Source: Apus apus (taxonomy: Eukaryota > Chordata > Aves > Apodiformes > Apodidae). From it: a DNA stretch of 64,000 nucleotides. Location of the stretch: the NCBI RefSeq assembly GCF_020740795.1, contig NC_067285.1:38600511-38664510 (forward strand), written 5' to 3'. The translations under genes were made by a program, and so were the position numbers. The notes below the pieces were generated by a model. It did no database searches and had not been told where the DNA came from. It saw nothing but the letters and a program-made list of their open reading frames with translations. This document shows, piece after piece, positions 26,401 to 35,900 of this stretch; position 1 is the stretch's first letter; each line of letters starts with the position of its first letter.

Positions 26401-27928
26401 CAGGGAGACGTGAGATCGGGGTAGATGGAACTGCACATGCCAATGCACTGTACTAGCTTGCTTTGCATGCAACTTTGCATACGTGAACACTCACAACACA
26501 ACACACCTGGCTGTCAGACTGCCTCCAAAAGGTATGAGCTGGCCATCAAATGACTTCAGGACAAACCATCCTGCACCCCAGTGTAGCAGAGGCATGTACC
26601 TGAGAGCACACGCTGCCAGAGTAGCTCTACCAGCAGCTCCTGAAGAGCAGCTGACACACTGGCAGGCTGCACCTCAGCTGGTCCTATGGCAGCCTTTTAT
26701 TTTTTTTTTGGCTGTCCCCTGGAGTTTACAGGCACACCTCACAGTGCCACAACTTGCTTTAAGCTAATTGCCACCTGAAAATTGTGCTCACTAAGCCAAA
26801 CTGATTTAAGTGAAGACAATACAGCTGCTATGTCAGGAAATGCTCTCTGTCAATACCCCAAAGAAAAGAACAGTACACTGGTTTGGGATCATCACAGGGC
26901 ATCAGCAGACTTTGGCCACCAGTTAAGAAAACAGCCGTGGTCAAGTCACTTCACTTGTTAGCACTCTTGGCCTCTCTGTCAGAACAACAGAGAGGGTGAT
27001 ATTCCTCAGACTAGGTAGATAAATAATTATTCATTTACACATTTCACAGACGTTTTCATAAGGCAAACAGCTGGTGAGCAGTTGTTTCTCTGGTTATGTG
27101 TGGGAGTTACTAACACGAACGCAGTTGACCTTTCTCACTGGACCTCTGGATAAAGGCAAAGAGCCAGCATGAGAGAGGAACAAAGGCTTAGGCAGGCCAT
27201 GAACAGGCAAAACATTCATAGCAGTGCCAGGATGGGTCTCCACGAAGGATGCTACAAGCAGCCTTTAACAACAGGGTGCAATAACTCGCTGTCATCGCCC
27301 AGGCTGAGAAACCACCACGTGTTTCATCCCCAGAGCACCTCTGGCTGTGCTCCAGAGGCGGCAGCAGCAAATGGAGCAGCAGAACACGCTGCTGCCTGAA
27401 AGCTGCAAGGAATCGGTGCTAGGGATGGCAAAACAGAAGGGCTGCATTAGGTGCCCCTGCCTCACCTCCTGCGCTGCTGCTCTGGAGAGGGCTCCCAACC
27501 GCAGCTCCTACTGCAGCATCAGTAAAGCTGCCTCGAGAGAACTCCTTTTCACTCCTATTTCCTCGATTTCCATCCAGTCCAGGCCCCGTGCAGCCTGAGC
27601 TCCATCCTGAGCCCCAGCCCCGCTGGCTGGTGCAGGGCAGGGGGTTTCACTGCCCTGGGATTCTCCAGCCCTCCCCCGGCTGCAGCTGGCACCAGGAGGG
27701 AGCCAGAAAGCACCGCCCGCCAACCCCTTCCCTCCCGGCCTTGTTTTGAGAGGGAATAAACCGGTCGGGGGGGATCGGGAAGGGGCGTGGGAATCTTGCC
27801 CGTGCTCTCACCTGCTTCACCTGGAGGTCCACCACTGTCTGGAAGACGTGTGCCACCAGCAAGGAGATGCTGGCGATGAGCAGCGTCATGGCCAGGACCC
27901 CCGCGGTGACGAGGCACAGCGACTTCAT
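8390..27928 (-). CDS. SCARB2: SCARB2 / LIMP-2, lysosomal integral membrane protein 2 (complete, 12 coding exons)
   Basis: This CD36-family lysosomal membrane protein carries beta-glucocerebrosidase from the ER to lysosomes and binds lipids. Coding exons: 27812-27928, 21066-21223, 18299-18446, 16559-16747, 15837-15928, 15090-15209, 13996-14174, 13347-13465, 11772-11845, 10746-10797, 9942-10100 and 8390-8431. They sum to 1449 nt, giving 482 residues against 478 in human, with every junction in phase and GT-AG. An N-terminal anchor lies at about residues 5-27 and a C-terminal anchor at about 439-461. Family blocks include NGT and FNVTN sequons, YVFERQKSVGDP, HELLWGYKDKLL, TCNMINGTDG, NAGFCVPPGNC and PHFYQADPKFIEDIEGMHP. 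The cytosolic tail ends GTEDERSPLIRTS, containing the acidic dileucine-type signal for AP-3-dependent lysosomal sorting. Start codon: the first ATG after a CAG repeat; no upstream in-frame ATG fits better. No break was seen. Confidence 0.97.
9942..10100 (-). CDS. SCARB2: SCARB2 coding exon 11 (C-terminal membrane anchor)
   Basis: The acceptor CTTCTCCAG precedes AGTGTTC and the donor is GAAGAG/GTAAAC. It encodes residues 417-469, including the transmembrane stretch GIPFIIMALGIVSGIIFVVL followed by CRSRG. Confidence 0.96.
10746..10797 (-). CDS. SCARB2: SCARB2 coding exon 10
   Basis: The acceptor is a T-rich tract ending GCACAG and the donor is AACGAG/GTAAAT. It encodes ETGNIRTLVFPVMYINE, matching human ETGDIRTMVFPVMYLNE. 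Confidence 0.96.
11772..11845 (-). CDS. SCARB2: SCARB2 coding exon 9
   Basis: The acceptor TTCCCCAG precedes CTGACAGG and the donor is TTTTT/GTAAGTG. It encodes LTGLVLQAAKRMQINVHVRK and LPEF. Confidence 0.95.
13347..13465 (-). CDS. SCARB2: SCARB2 coding exon 8
   Basis: The acceptor CATTCCAG precedes GTGCTCC and the donor is AATCCT/GTAAGT. It encodes APIFISAPHFYQADPKFIED and IEGMHPKKEYHETFLDINP, the PHFYxAD...G..P core of the CD36 family. Confidence 0.97.
13996..14174 (-). CDS. SCARB2: SCARB2 coding exon 7
   Basis: The acceptor CCTTGCAG precedes ATCTCTC and the donor is GCAGG/GTATGT. It encodes SLYLVYDSSGTVADIPTYRF through NAGFCVPPGNCPGTGVLNVS and ICKQ, with the conserved disulfide cysteines. 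Confidence 0.96.
15090..15209 (-). CDS. SCARB2: SCARB2 coding exon 6
   Basis: The acceptor TTTTCTTCAG precedes GTCTTTG and the donor is TCTGCAG/GTAAGG. It encodes SLSWWTTETCNMINGTDGTS, then FHPLISKDE and YIFSSDFCR. The CNMINGTDG motif is strongly conserved. Confidence 0.96.
15837..15928 (-). CDS. SCARB2: SCARB2 coding exon 5
   Basis: The acceptor TTTGCAG precedes ATGAATGG and the donor is AAAGA/GTAAGTA. It encodes MNGTDDGEYVFLSGDTDYLN and FTRIVEWKGK, matching the human NGTNDGDYVFLTG segment. Confidence 0.95.
16559..16747 (-). CDS. SCARB2: SCARB2 coding exon 4
   Basis: The acceptor CCTGGCAG precedes ACTGCG and the donor is AATAAG/GTAACT. It encodes residues 142-204, covering the apical helical bundle region that in human LIMP-2 binds glucocerebrosidase, and HTVHELLWGYKDKLLSTIHL. 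Confidence 0.95.
16845..17011 (-). mobile_element. CR1 LINE fragment in SCARB2 intron 3
   Basis: Plus-strand reading shows the reverse complement of a CR1 3' region: CACATCCAGCCTTTCCTTGA, the CTGATATCCACCCTAAACGT block and CAGCTTGAGGCC. It lies close to exon 4 in the same sense as SCARB2. Confidence 0.85.
17191..17253 (+). mobile_element. CR1 3'-end fragment
   Basis: A short piece with GAGTTGGACTCAATGATCCT and a TCCATTCCAA block, ending at a TTCTATGA terminus. It is a degraded CR1 tail, opposite in orientation to the neighbouring CR1 at 16845-17011. Confidence 0.75.
18050..18115 (+). mobile_element. CR1 3'-end fragment in SCARB2 intron 3
   Basis: GAACCTGATGATCTTTAAAG, CCCTTCCAACC and the ATTCTATGACTCTAT end identify a 5'-truncated CR1 copy about 180 bp from exon 3. 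Confidence 0.85.
18299..18446 (-). CDS. SCARB2: SCARB2 coding exon 3
   Basis: The acceptor GTTTTTCAG precedes AGAATAC and the donor is GCAGTG/GTGAGT. It encodes EYRPRVHIQFLDNGTKVSAL, then KTYVFERQKSVGDPEVDRIR and TVNIPAV. YVFERxxSVGDP is typical of LIMP-2. Confidence 0.96.
21066..21223 (-). CDS. SCARB2: SCARB2 coding exon 2
   Basis: The acceptor TTGTTTCAG precedes GGAACAG and the donor is CTACCG/GTAGG. It encodes residues 40-92, including KNGTE, WEDPPPPVYMQFYFFNVTNP and VEEIGPYTY. These are the conserved lumenal start of the CD36-fold domain. Confidence 0.96.
27521..27898 (-). repeat. Inverted-repeat arm A (SCARB2 exon 1 and intron 1)
   Basis: This 378-bp segment covers most of exon 1 and the first 290 bp or so of intron 1. 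It reappears inverted and nearly identical at 28914-29291. This arm is taken as the original because it carries the intact start of the gene. Confidence 0.93.
27812..27928 (-). CDS. SCARB2: SCARB2 coding exon 1
   Basis: It encodes 39 residues, MKSLCLVTAGVLAM through VAHVFQTVVDLQVKQ, forming the N-terminal signal anchor. The donor is AAGCAG/GTGAGAG. TAG at residues 8-10 and LLVAxVFQ are shared with human LIMP-2. Most of this exon is also present in the inverted copy at 28914-29291. Confidence 0.95.
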
Positions 27929-27934
27929 GGCTAT

Positions 27935-27935
<1 letters not shown>

Positions 27936-27965
<30 letters not shown>
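27936..27965 (-). repeat. CAG trinucleotide repeat in the SCARB2 5' UTR
   Basis: In the SCARB2 sense, about nine to ten CAG units end just before GCCATAGCCATG, the chosen start codon. In the SCARB2 frame they would read Ala codons, but no ATG precedes them in a plausible position. Length polymorphism is expected. Confidence 0.9.
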
Positions 27966-27967
<2 letters not shown>

Positions 27968-28045
27968 GAAGGGCCGGACCAGGCAGCGCCACGGCCGCCA
28001 GCAGCCTCGGGGCCGGGCTCCGCGGGCGGGCGGGCGAGCCCTTCT

Positions 28046-28150
28046 CCCCGCCCAGGGGCCGGGAGGAGCCGGGAGGAGCCGGGAGGAAGCGGGAGGAGCC
28101 GGGAGGAAGCGGGAGGAGCCGGGAGGAGCCGGGAATAGCGGGGAGGAGCC
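28046..28150 (-). repeat. GGGAGGAGCC minisatellite upstream of SCARB2
   Basis: Roughly nine to ten tandem copies of a 10-11 bp unit (GGGAGGAGCC / GGGAGGAAGC on the plus strand) lie about 120-220 bp upstream of the SCARB2 ATG. Each unit carries G runs on the plus strand. Confidence 0.85.
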
Positions 28151-28379
28151 GCCGTCGGGCAGGGAGGAGTCGCCTCCCGCCTCGCCTCGCTGCGGAACCG
28201 GCTCTCTCGGCAGCCCGGAGGCAGCGCGGCTCTCCCGGGGCAGGGAGGGCTTGTCAGCCCGGCCCTTGCTCCGTGCAGCGGGCTGGGACCGTGCACTGCC
28301 CCGGGAGAGGGGACGGTGCGCTGCCAGACGGTCGCTGAGTGGCACCACCCAATTTATTGCGGGCTCTAGCGTTTGCTGA

Positions 28380-28845
28380 ATGTACAAAAAGACTCCCTGG
28401 GGAGCCGATGCCCTGTATCAAGCGTTAAACCGGAACACAGTGGCCAGGAGTTTACAGCCTGCCGTAAAACAGGGCTCCCAACCGTGTGAGGGATGCCTAC
28501 GGAATAATCCCAATACGACCCATCAGGTGAAATTAGGGGCAACGGGGAAAGGGAATCATCCTGGGCAACGCTGGCAAATTGGTTGTTGTGAACTCCCTAG
28601 AAAAGGGGGTTTCAATATTTATTGGTAATGACCAATACCTTCCCAGGCTGGCCAGAGGCTGTCCCATGCAGAATAAATAAGGCAAGAGAGGTAGTCAAAC
28701 TTAGGAAATAACACCTCGTTTGGGGGTACCAGCTGCAATATCCTTTGATAGAGAATCTCATTTTTGTGCAAGAGCAGTTCAACCCGTCAGCAACATTTTG
28801 GGCGTTGACTGGCAATTACACACCTGACGCAGGCCCCGAGGAAGA
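28380..28845 (+). mobile_element. Endogenous retrovirus pol (integrase) fragment, decayed
   Basis: Translation in shifting plus-strand frames gives gammaretrovirus-like integrase pieces in order. A zinc-binding region with CEGC and H comes first, then a WQIG/ELPRKGGF block, a GWPEAVPC-like block, a FGVPAA-like block and GVDWQLHT. Stops and at least two frame changes interrupt it, so it is a non-functional relic. It has no recognisable LTR, gag or env beside it and lies directly between the two inverted SCARB2 arms. Confidence 0.75.
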
Positions 28846-28913
28846 AGACAAGTAGAGAAGAGGAATCCTCTGATTAAACAACAGATTGTAGAATTGGGCC
28901 AAGAGGCCAGGCT

Positions 28914-29291
28914 GTCCTGGCCTCAACCCTTGCCATCGCCAGCATCTCCTTGCTGGTGGCACACGTCTTCCAGACAGTGGTGGACCTGCAGGTGAAGCAG
29001 GTGAGAGCACGGGCAAGATTCCCACGCCCCTTCCCGATCCCCCCCGACCGGTTTATTCCCTCTCAAAACAAGGCCGGGAGGGAAGGGGTTGGTGGGCGGT
29101 GCTTTCTGGCTCCCTCCTGGTGCCAGCTGCAGCCGGGGGAGGGCTGGAGAATCCCAGGGCAGTGAAGCCCCCTGCCCTGCACCAGCCAGCGGGGCTGGGG
29201 CTCAGGATGGAGCTCAGGCTGCACGAGGCCTGGACTGGATGGAAATCGAGTAAATAGGAGTGAAAAGGAGTTCTCTTGAGGCAGCTTTACT
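28914..29291 (+). repeat. SCARB2: Inverted-repeat arm B: plus-strand copy of SCARB2 exon 1/intron 1
   Basis: A 378-bp copy, the same length as arm A. It preserves CATCTCCTTGCTGGTGGCAC, the exon 1 donor GTGAAGCAG/GTGAGAGC and the downstream intron. Differences are few: a scrambled patch at 28923-28935, which removes the MTLL part of the coding sequence, and about six single-base changes. It lacks the SCARB2 start codon, so it is a duplicated gene fragment, not a gene. Because intron sequence is included it arose from DNA, not from a spliced transcript. Confidence 0.93.
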
Positions 29292-29519
29292 GGGGGTTTG
29301 TTCCTGCTTGCAAGGAGAAGTCAGAGATCTCACCCATCAGCTGTGGATGGATCTGACAGAGCGTGTCTCTTCAGGCAGCAGGCATCTTGAAAAGGCTTTC
29401 TGGAAAAGAAGCAAAAAAGGCAGCAAGATGATTAGGGGAACCTTGCAGGGAACACAGGCTGTCTTGAGACTGAATGAAGCTTCCCAGGGATCAGATGCCA
29501 CCATAATTCGATACAGTTC

Positions 29520-29905
29520 AGCTTAGAGGAGATATTAGGAAGGAAATCTTCACTGCAAGGGTGGTGAGACACCAACACACCCTCAGGGTGGGGAGGCTGA
29601 CAGGAAAGCTGGGGAGGGACTTTGGACAAGGGCTTGTAGTGAGAGGATGAGGGGGAATGGAATAAAACTGGAAGAGAGGAGATTTAGGTGAGACTTGAGG
29701 AGGAGCGTGTGAGGGTGGTGAGACCCTGGCCCAGGTTGCCCAGGGAAGCTGTGGCTGCCCCATCCCTGGCAGTGTTGAAGGGCAGGTTGGATGGGGCTTG
29801 GAGCAACCTGGGCTGGTGGGAGGTGTCCCTGCCCATGAAGGGGGTTGGAACCAGATGATCTTTAAGGTGCTTCCAACCCACACCAGTGACTCTGTGGTTC
29901 CACTA
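29520..29905 (+). mobile_element. CR1 LINE 3' region (two overlapping or nested pieces)
   Basis: It includes the CR1 blocks GATTTAGGTGAGAC, GCCCAGGTTGCCCAGGGAAG, GTTGAAGGGCAGGTTGGATG, GTTGGAACCAGATGATCTTT and CTTCCAACCC. A partial second copy of the AGGAAGGAAATCTTCACTGC block at 29530-29570 precedes it, which suggests one CR1 beside or within another. Confidence 0.9.
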
Positions 29906-32900
29906 ACACAGTTAAGCCACTCCTCAGAAGGACATTGGTGAACCCATTTCTGCTCTAAGACCGTGGGCACTATTTGTCCAAATTCCCACCCATAATCACC
30001 TCCTGGGGTCACTGCTAGCAGGAGAGAAAGACAGCCCCTGCAAGGGGCTTTCCCAGCAATGATCTCATGCTGATTGCTTTCCAGCACGACCTTCCCGTTG
30101 CAAAAAGGGAAGGAAAGCCCCCTGCCACACAGGCCTCCTGTCCCATAACCCTAACCAAGCTGCGAGCGGCACTAGTGTTCTGAAAGTCAGCAGTCAGTTC
30201 CCTCCCCTGCTGCCCTTCCCAAACCACAGGGCTGGCAGCATTGCCATCATCAGCCTGATCCAAATAATGCCTTCCCTACAGGAAAGCAAGCAGAACATCA
30301 GGTGGATTTCCTGCTAAAATGGAGTGATTTCCTGGAATTGTAATGGCTGTAACAGTGTTATGGTACTATGTGCCTTTTATTTTTTCCCCTTTTGCTATGA
30401 GGCCACATTTCACAGCTGTTTGGAAAACTAAAATCCTTGTGGTTCCACCCATGCAGTAAAAAAAATAAAAAGCAATGGTTGTGCTGGCAGCTTGTTTCCA
30501 TTTAGATTCCCTCTCCAAAGTGGTGCTCTTAGATCTGTTTCATCATCATCTCTCCAAAAAGCAAGCAGCAGAGTAAATAACCAGAATCCATTTTTGAAGA
30601 ATCCCTAATTTAACTACAGGAAGAGAATTCTCCCCCTCGGAAAAAATCATCCATAGGGATTCTCTCTCTCTCAAATCACAAATCTTCTCTAAAACCATAA
30701 AATACTGGCCTTTGGTGGGGACCAGCTGTAGTGACAATTTGTACAAGCAAATGTCTCCTCCTGCAGCCTATTAAATATCTTTTCCATGGCTGAAGCAGTG
30801 GAATAGAGACCTCTTCTCTTTCTTCAAATTCTCACCTGAAGTAGTTTAACTGCTCTGTAGCTTGGGATTTTTTCCTGAGGATATCCCAATCCACGCACTC
30901 CAATGTCAGGAAGAAGCTGACCAGGTTAATTTTCTCTAAATGAGACATAAATACAGGAGATCAAGAATAGACAGAGACCCTCTAGCTATGCAAAGTCACG
31001 TTTATCGTAGCGACTTTTCACAGCCATGAAGGATTTCTTATTAATGATGTTACAGAACGTGCTGTTTTATCTGAGCCCTGAGACCCTGGAAAATCAAAAG
31101 AAACACAGGAATATTTCAGGGATTCCAGCAATTGGAGGTTATCTTACAGGGGAGGTACATTTTAATTTTTTTTTCCAAAGACTAAATTTGTTTTGCTACC
31201 ACAACAGACAAAGGATTCTTGCAGCCCACAAGACCACTGAAATTCTTTTAGCTGAGTCCTGGCATGAATATTAATAGATTAAGCAATGATTTCTGCATAA
31301 TTTATTATTTATTCTTCATTGAATGTTTTCGTTTGTTTGTTTGTTTTTTCATAAAAAAACACCCTTGTGATGCTCAGAGCCACATTGTTTCTCCCTACAG
31401 ATTTTTTAGATTCTCACTGGGAATTATTTTCTCTTTTTTTTTTTTTCTTGGCAAATTAATTTACCTGTGGTAATCAAGAAGCTGCTTCCTAGCGAGGATC
31501 TCTTTAAAACATTCCAGTGCAAAGTGACTCCACCTCTCAAGTGCAGCATGGGAATGCAGTGGGTGCACTGCTGGCTCCAGGCACTGCACTGTGTCATAAC
31601 TCCCAATCCCTGAAGCAAGCAGAGGCATATCTTCCCATTGCAAAATCCCACTGGCATTACAAGGGGAGAAGGCAGATAAGGCCCACATTCAGGAAAACAT
31701 GGAAATGTCTTTACCAAACAAGTCTTCGTGTCCTCATTCTTTGTCTTTTCTTACTCCTTTCTATTAAATCTTCCCTATCTCCACACCTTTCACTTTTTTA
31801 CTATTTTATTTGCCATTGCTAACAACCTCTGTCACAAGTATTTGCAGAAGTTCATGGCAGTTACTCTGCTCATGTGCTACATTGTTGTCTTATCTCTTTA
31901 TTTGTGGTGCTCTTTACTTCCATCTCCATCACCATGTTTCTGAATCCTACCCGTGTTTTCCTCTGGGATATACAACAGAAGAAATCAAGAGGTAAATATT
32001 ACAGGGACTGGCATCATCTAGCTATCAGGAATGGTTGCTTTTATGAAGGTGGACAGCCCTCTCTTTTGCATGCTGTCAGGAATTAAACCCCTGGCTGCCA
32101 TTCAACTCAGCCCAGTTTATGAACAGATGAGAACTTGCAGGTCCTTAACAGGTGCCAGCTCCCATGCTGGGCCCTCAGTGACCACCATGTAGCAAAAAAG
32201 CAAAGGGAAAATTGATACCTGGAGTAGATTGTCCCTTCCCTGTCAATGGCCATTCCTTGATGGCCTGCAAGGACAATATTGGGTCCTGTAGGAGACAAGG
32301 ACATTAAAATGGATGCATGTTGCCAGCAGGATCCCTTTGAAATGTAAAGTTGCAAGGGGTGTGGAGGGCAGGTAAATCAGAGAGCGCTGAGTTATTAAGG
32401 TCTGGAGAAACCCAAGTGTGGGAGAACATGCCAAGCAAGCCATGGAGTCTGCCACAGAAAGCTGCTCTCTCTTGCTCTGCCCCCTACACCCACATATACT
32501 GGTGGGCTCCCCTGAACTTTGCAAGCTTGGGCAAGCTTGATGATCTTATAGGTCTTTTCCAACCAAAATGATTCTATGATTCTAAGCTTCATGCTCCCAG
32601 GGGAATAGTTTGGGGCCTTTCCTGATGATTTCTGCATGGTAAAATGATTTGAGAACCCTTCCTTAAAAACTAAACCATGGATTAAGCAGTCCTGTCCCAT
32701 GCACTGGGAAAATCTTGAGGAAATATCAAGTTACTCCTTGCTGACATTGTCAACATGGCTTCCTCTGCTTCTGTAACACCAGTTACTTGGCTCCTTACGA
32801 TATATGTAAGGAAGGAAAAGAGTTGTCAGGGAAGGAATTAGGAAACCATACAGCACAGTTCAGCCAAATCAGAACTGATCCTAGAAATCCTTAATCCTAC

Positions 32901-35900
32901 TCCTGTACTTTAGTAACTATTAGTCCTTTCTTTAGCAAATGTTTTAGGTTGGCTACAATAGAGGGGTGGAAACAGCAGGTAGGATGGGTAGGATATTGTT
33001 CATGGTCTCTTTGTGTGCATTCATGTTACTTTATGGATTTCTGGTCTTTGACACACAAGACAGGAATCTTGCTTGTTCTTACTTCAGACTTTGGTGCTAC
33101 AATCATCTGTCTCTGTTGACAGACCTGTTCACACCAGGTCTAACTGGATCCAGACCTTGTGTTGCTTCCTTTAGGAGCTGTGACCTAAAGGCATGAAAGA
33201 ACATTTCGGGTTTCCTGACAGCTCACCACAAAGCACCTCTGCTGGCTGGCTGCTTCCCAGCAGCTTGACATGCAGCACAAGCCCAGTACTGGAGGAGCAG
33301 CTTTTGGGAAACACCTTTTGGCAATATAGAAGGACGATGTTTTCAGAGACTTTGTTCTTCTGCCTTTCATGCCCAGCATGACACAAGGATGACACATCCT
33401 TGTCATCAATGAATTGACACATACTACGTATGTTTTTAGTACTGTGTGCATCATTAATAAAATAATCAACTGATCATAAGAATTGAGACATTTCTGAAAG
33501 GCATGTTAAGTGGAGAGTGACCTTCACTCAAGCTTTAATTTATTCTTCACTTCACTCAAGCTTTAATTTATTATTCTCATACAGTAGAAATGAACTGCTG
33601 GCAGGAAAGTAGTTCACTGTAGGGAAGAGCTACTCTGCAGTTACTCCTTCAACAGTGACCTCAGAAAGGTCTCTGAACAAAGCTGCTGCCTGTCCAACAG
33701 CAGCCTTTGCCCTGGGGATGCACATAAGGTAAGTGCATCTGCCAGGACAGGCTGGGATTTGCCTTTCCAGCACTGTTTTGACTTCTAGATTTGGGACAGT
33801 GACTTTTTAGGAGATGAGAGATTTGTCTTCAGCACTTGGTTTTGCTTTGGAGGAAATGAATATTTACAGCTGTTAAGAAAACAGCAGCAAAAATGCTCTT
33901 CCTTCTGAAATTTAGTCCTGCTTGACTCTCATGTTTCTGACATTCTCTTGTTAAATAGCCACAGTCCTCAGGAATTGTAATCCACACATATACACACATG
34001 CCTGCTGCAATTATGATAATGATCATATAGTACATTTTAAATTACACACACACGAACTTACTCCTGATAATCTGAGCTGTACCAAAATTAGCAAGTGAAG
34101 CAACTCACCCATCAGCTACTTCTGGTTTGGTTTGTTGCTTCCCTGACTCATCAGCTGCTTCTGGGTGTAGAGCCTCATGACTCCGAGATGGCAAACTGTG
34201 CCACAAGTGTGGGAGGATGGCATTGCTTCAGGCCACCTTCTCCTCACTGTTCTTTTCATCCAGCCTTCTCTCCTCACCCAGATTTCACTCTTGGACCTAA
34301 TCAGCCCCCATCCCCTTCTCCCCATCCCTTCAAGCACCAACCCACACCACCTCTTCACTCAGCTGCACATCTGGTTCTCAGTCCAGCCACAGAACAGTGC
34401 TACAGCCCTCACTGCTGAGATAGGCATCCTCAAGTAATGTGGCCAAAGACCCAAGCTAGGGGATGGAGGAAACAGGTTGTGGGGTGGGATATGGTCCCTA
34501 GTGGCTGTGTAAGAGAGGCTGTAACTTGTGCTGAGCTGTAAAACATCGATCTTGCTAGGAAAGGAAGGAGAGGAAGCTGCAGATCATGCACTGGGATATG
34601 TGGGAGACTCTGGAATCTGACCCTGGCTGGATAACCTCAACAGTGTAACAGGTTTGCTGAGGACCTGGCTCACAGTGCCAAGCCCATTTAATCAGTGAAT
34701 CTCCTACTGCCCAAGTTTTACTACCTTAAATCAAGTTATAGCTGCCAGACTCCACATTCCTCCAACACAGATTCTAACAGTCAGCAAGCAAGTGCTTGAT
34801 CTTGTGCATTAAGTCTTACTCTGCATCTGCTTTCTTCTCCAACACCTCAGGTCATGGGAGGAGCCCTTATGGTTAGGCAGCTGGAGCCCAGAGAGACAGA
34901 ACTTGTCCAAACCCTCACTTTTCTCTACAGTCCTAAAGGAGCTCCAGGATCAGCCAGGTTTGCTTGTTCTGTTGCTGATTGGCACTGCAAACAGACCTGG
35001 ACTACTGGGAACACCAAGGGACAAGCACAAGTGCAGGAGTGCCCAGGGAGGAGCCAAGAACACAGCGGAGCACAGGAGACCCTGGCTGTGCCAACAGAGG
35101 AGTAGAACAACCATAATTCAGCTCAGCTTTCTTATCTGCATCAGCCATGAAGGCAATGTGTCACCTGGCAGGGCTTCTGGCAGACCTGGCCAGCATGGGT
35201 GCAGGCAAGAGGAGTGTGTGGAGCCCATGTCCCAAGGACAGGGCAGAGAAAACAGACAGAGCCTGGAGTTGAGTTAGGTGACTGAGAGCCTGGTTTCTTA
35301 ATAAAAGGCAAGTCAGTCTTAAAACTCACTTCTTTATAAAGCCAGTGTTCCCTGCACTAACTAGAGGGGATTGGTTGGAGGCACAAGGAAAAGCTGTCAT
35401 CAAGATGCCTGCCAGCATGCAGCACCAAACAGAGGTTATAGAATTTGGTTAATGGCCAGCAATGGGGGTTCTTAAAAAGTGGCCTGGATGATTTCAGAAA
35501 TGCCTGCCCTCCTCCATGTGGCAACACCATCACCTGTGGCCCAAAAGGGCTTTCACTCATCTTGCTATGGAGTAGAACCCACCTGGCCCAACAAAAGGCA
35601 CAGAAAACATCTGGTAAACCCAGCTGCAAGCTCAGATCAAAGAAGGAAGCCCAGAAGGATTTCACAAAGGAGATGGACCTCCACCTAAGCCACCACGCTC
35701 AGTTATTTCACTCTGATCTGAAAGACAGCCTCGTTCCAAAGGTAAAGACAACATAGTTGTTGCTGTTCTTCCTTGGAGTGAACATCCAGAACATAAAATG
35801 CAAAACCAGTCCAGGATTGTGTTCCCTCTTGCTGTAAAACCCCCCTACCCCTCCTTATTGGTTACAAACAGGTAGTCAACAAAGCCTGAATCACCATAAA

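Larger units (their letters stand above)
8432..27811 (-). other. SCARB2 introns 1-11
   Basis: Intron 1 (21224-27811) and intron 2 (18447-21065) are the longest; the others are 0.5-1.6 kb. Visible content is limited to CR1 fragments near 16.8-17.3 and 18.05-18.12 kb. No nested gene or RNA was recognised. A Pro-rich low-complexity stretch at 19.6-19.7 kb has no gene features. Confidence 0.8.
27590..28330 (-). promoter_or_regulatory. GC-rich, CpG-dense SCARB2 promoter and 5' UTR region
   Basis: High G+C and CpG span exon 1 and about 400 bp upstream. Within it lie a CAG repeat in the presumed 5' UTR and a GGGAGGAGCC minisatellite. No TATA box was seen; a TATA-less island promoter is likely. Confidence 0.75.

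Noticed and set aside
27647-28387. Open frames of 246 and 170 codons around SCARB2 exon 1
   Set aside because: Composition effect of the GC-rich island plus the CAG repeat. Only the part from ATG 27928 matches LIMP-2.
28950-29165. 71-codon plus-strand frame VAHVFQTVVDLQVKQ...
   Set aside because: It is the inverted copy of SCARB2 exon 1 running into former intron sequence. The start region is lost, so it is not an independent gene.
29518-30087. 189-codon minus-strand frame
   Set aside because: Entirely antisense to a CR1 fragment; CR1 3' regions commonly give such frames.
32966-33196. Membrane-protein-like frame METAGRMGRILFMVSLCAF
   Set aside because: Hydrophobic by T-rich composition; poor start context, no donor or homology.
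34095-34418. Pro/His-rich 107-codon frame with a Leu-rich start
   Set aside because: Low-complexity proline stretch, no splice or promoter support, and no resemblance to a known family.
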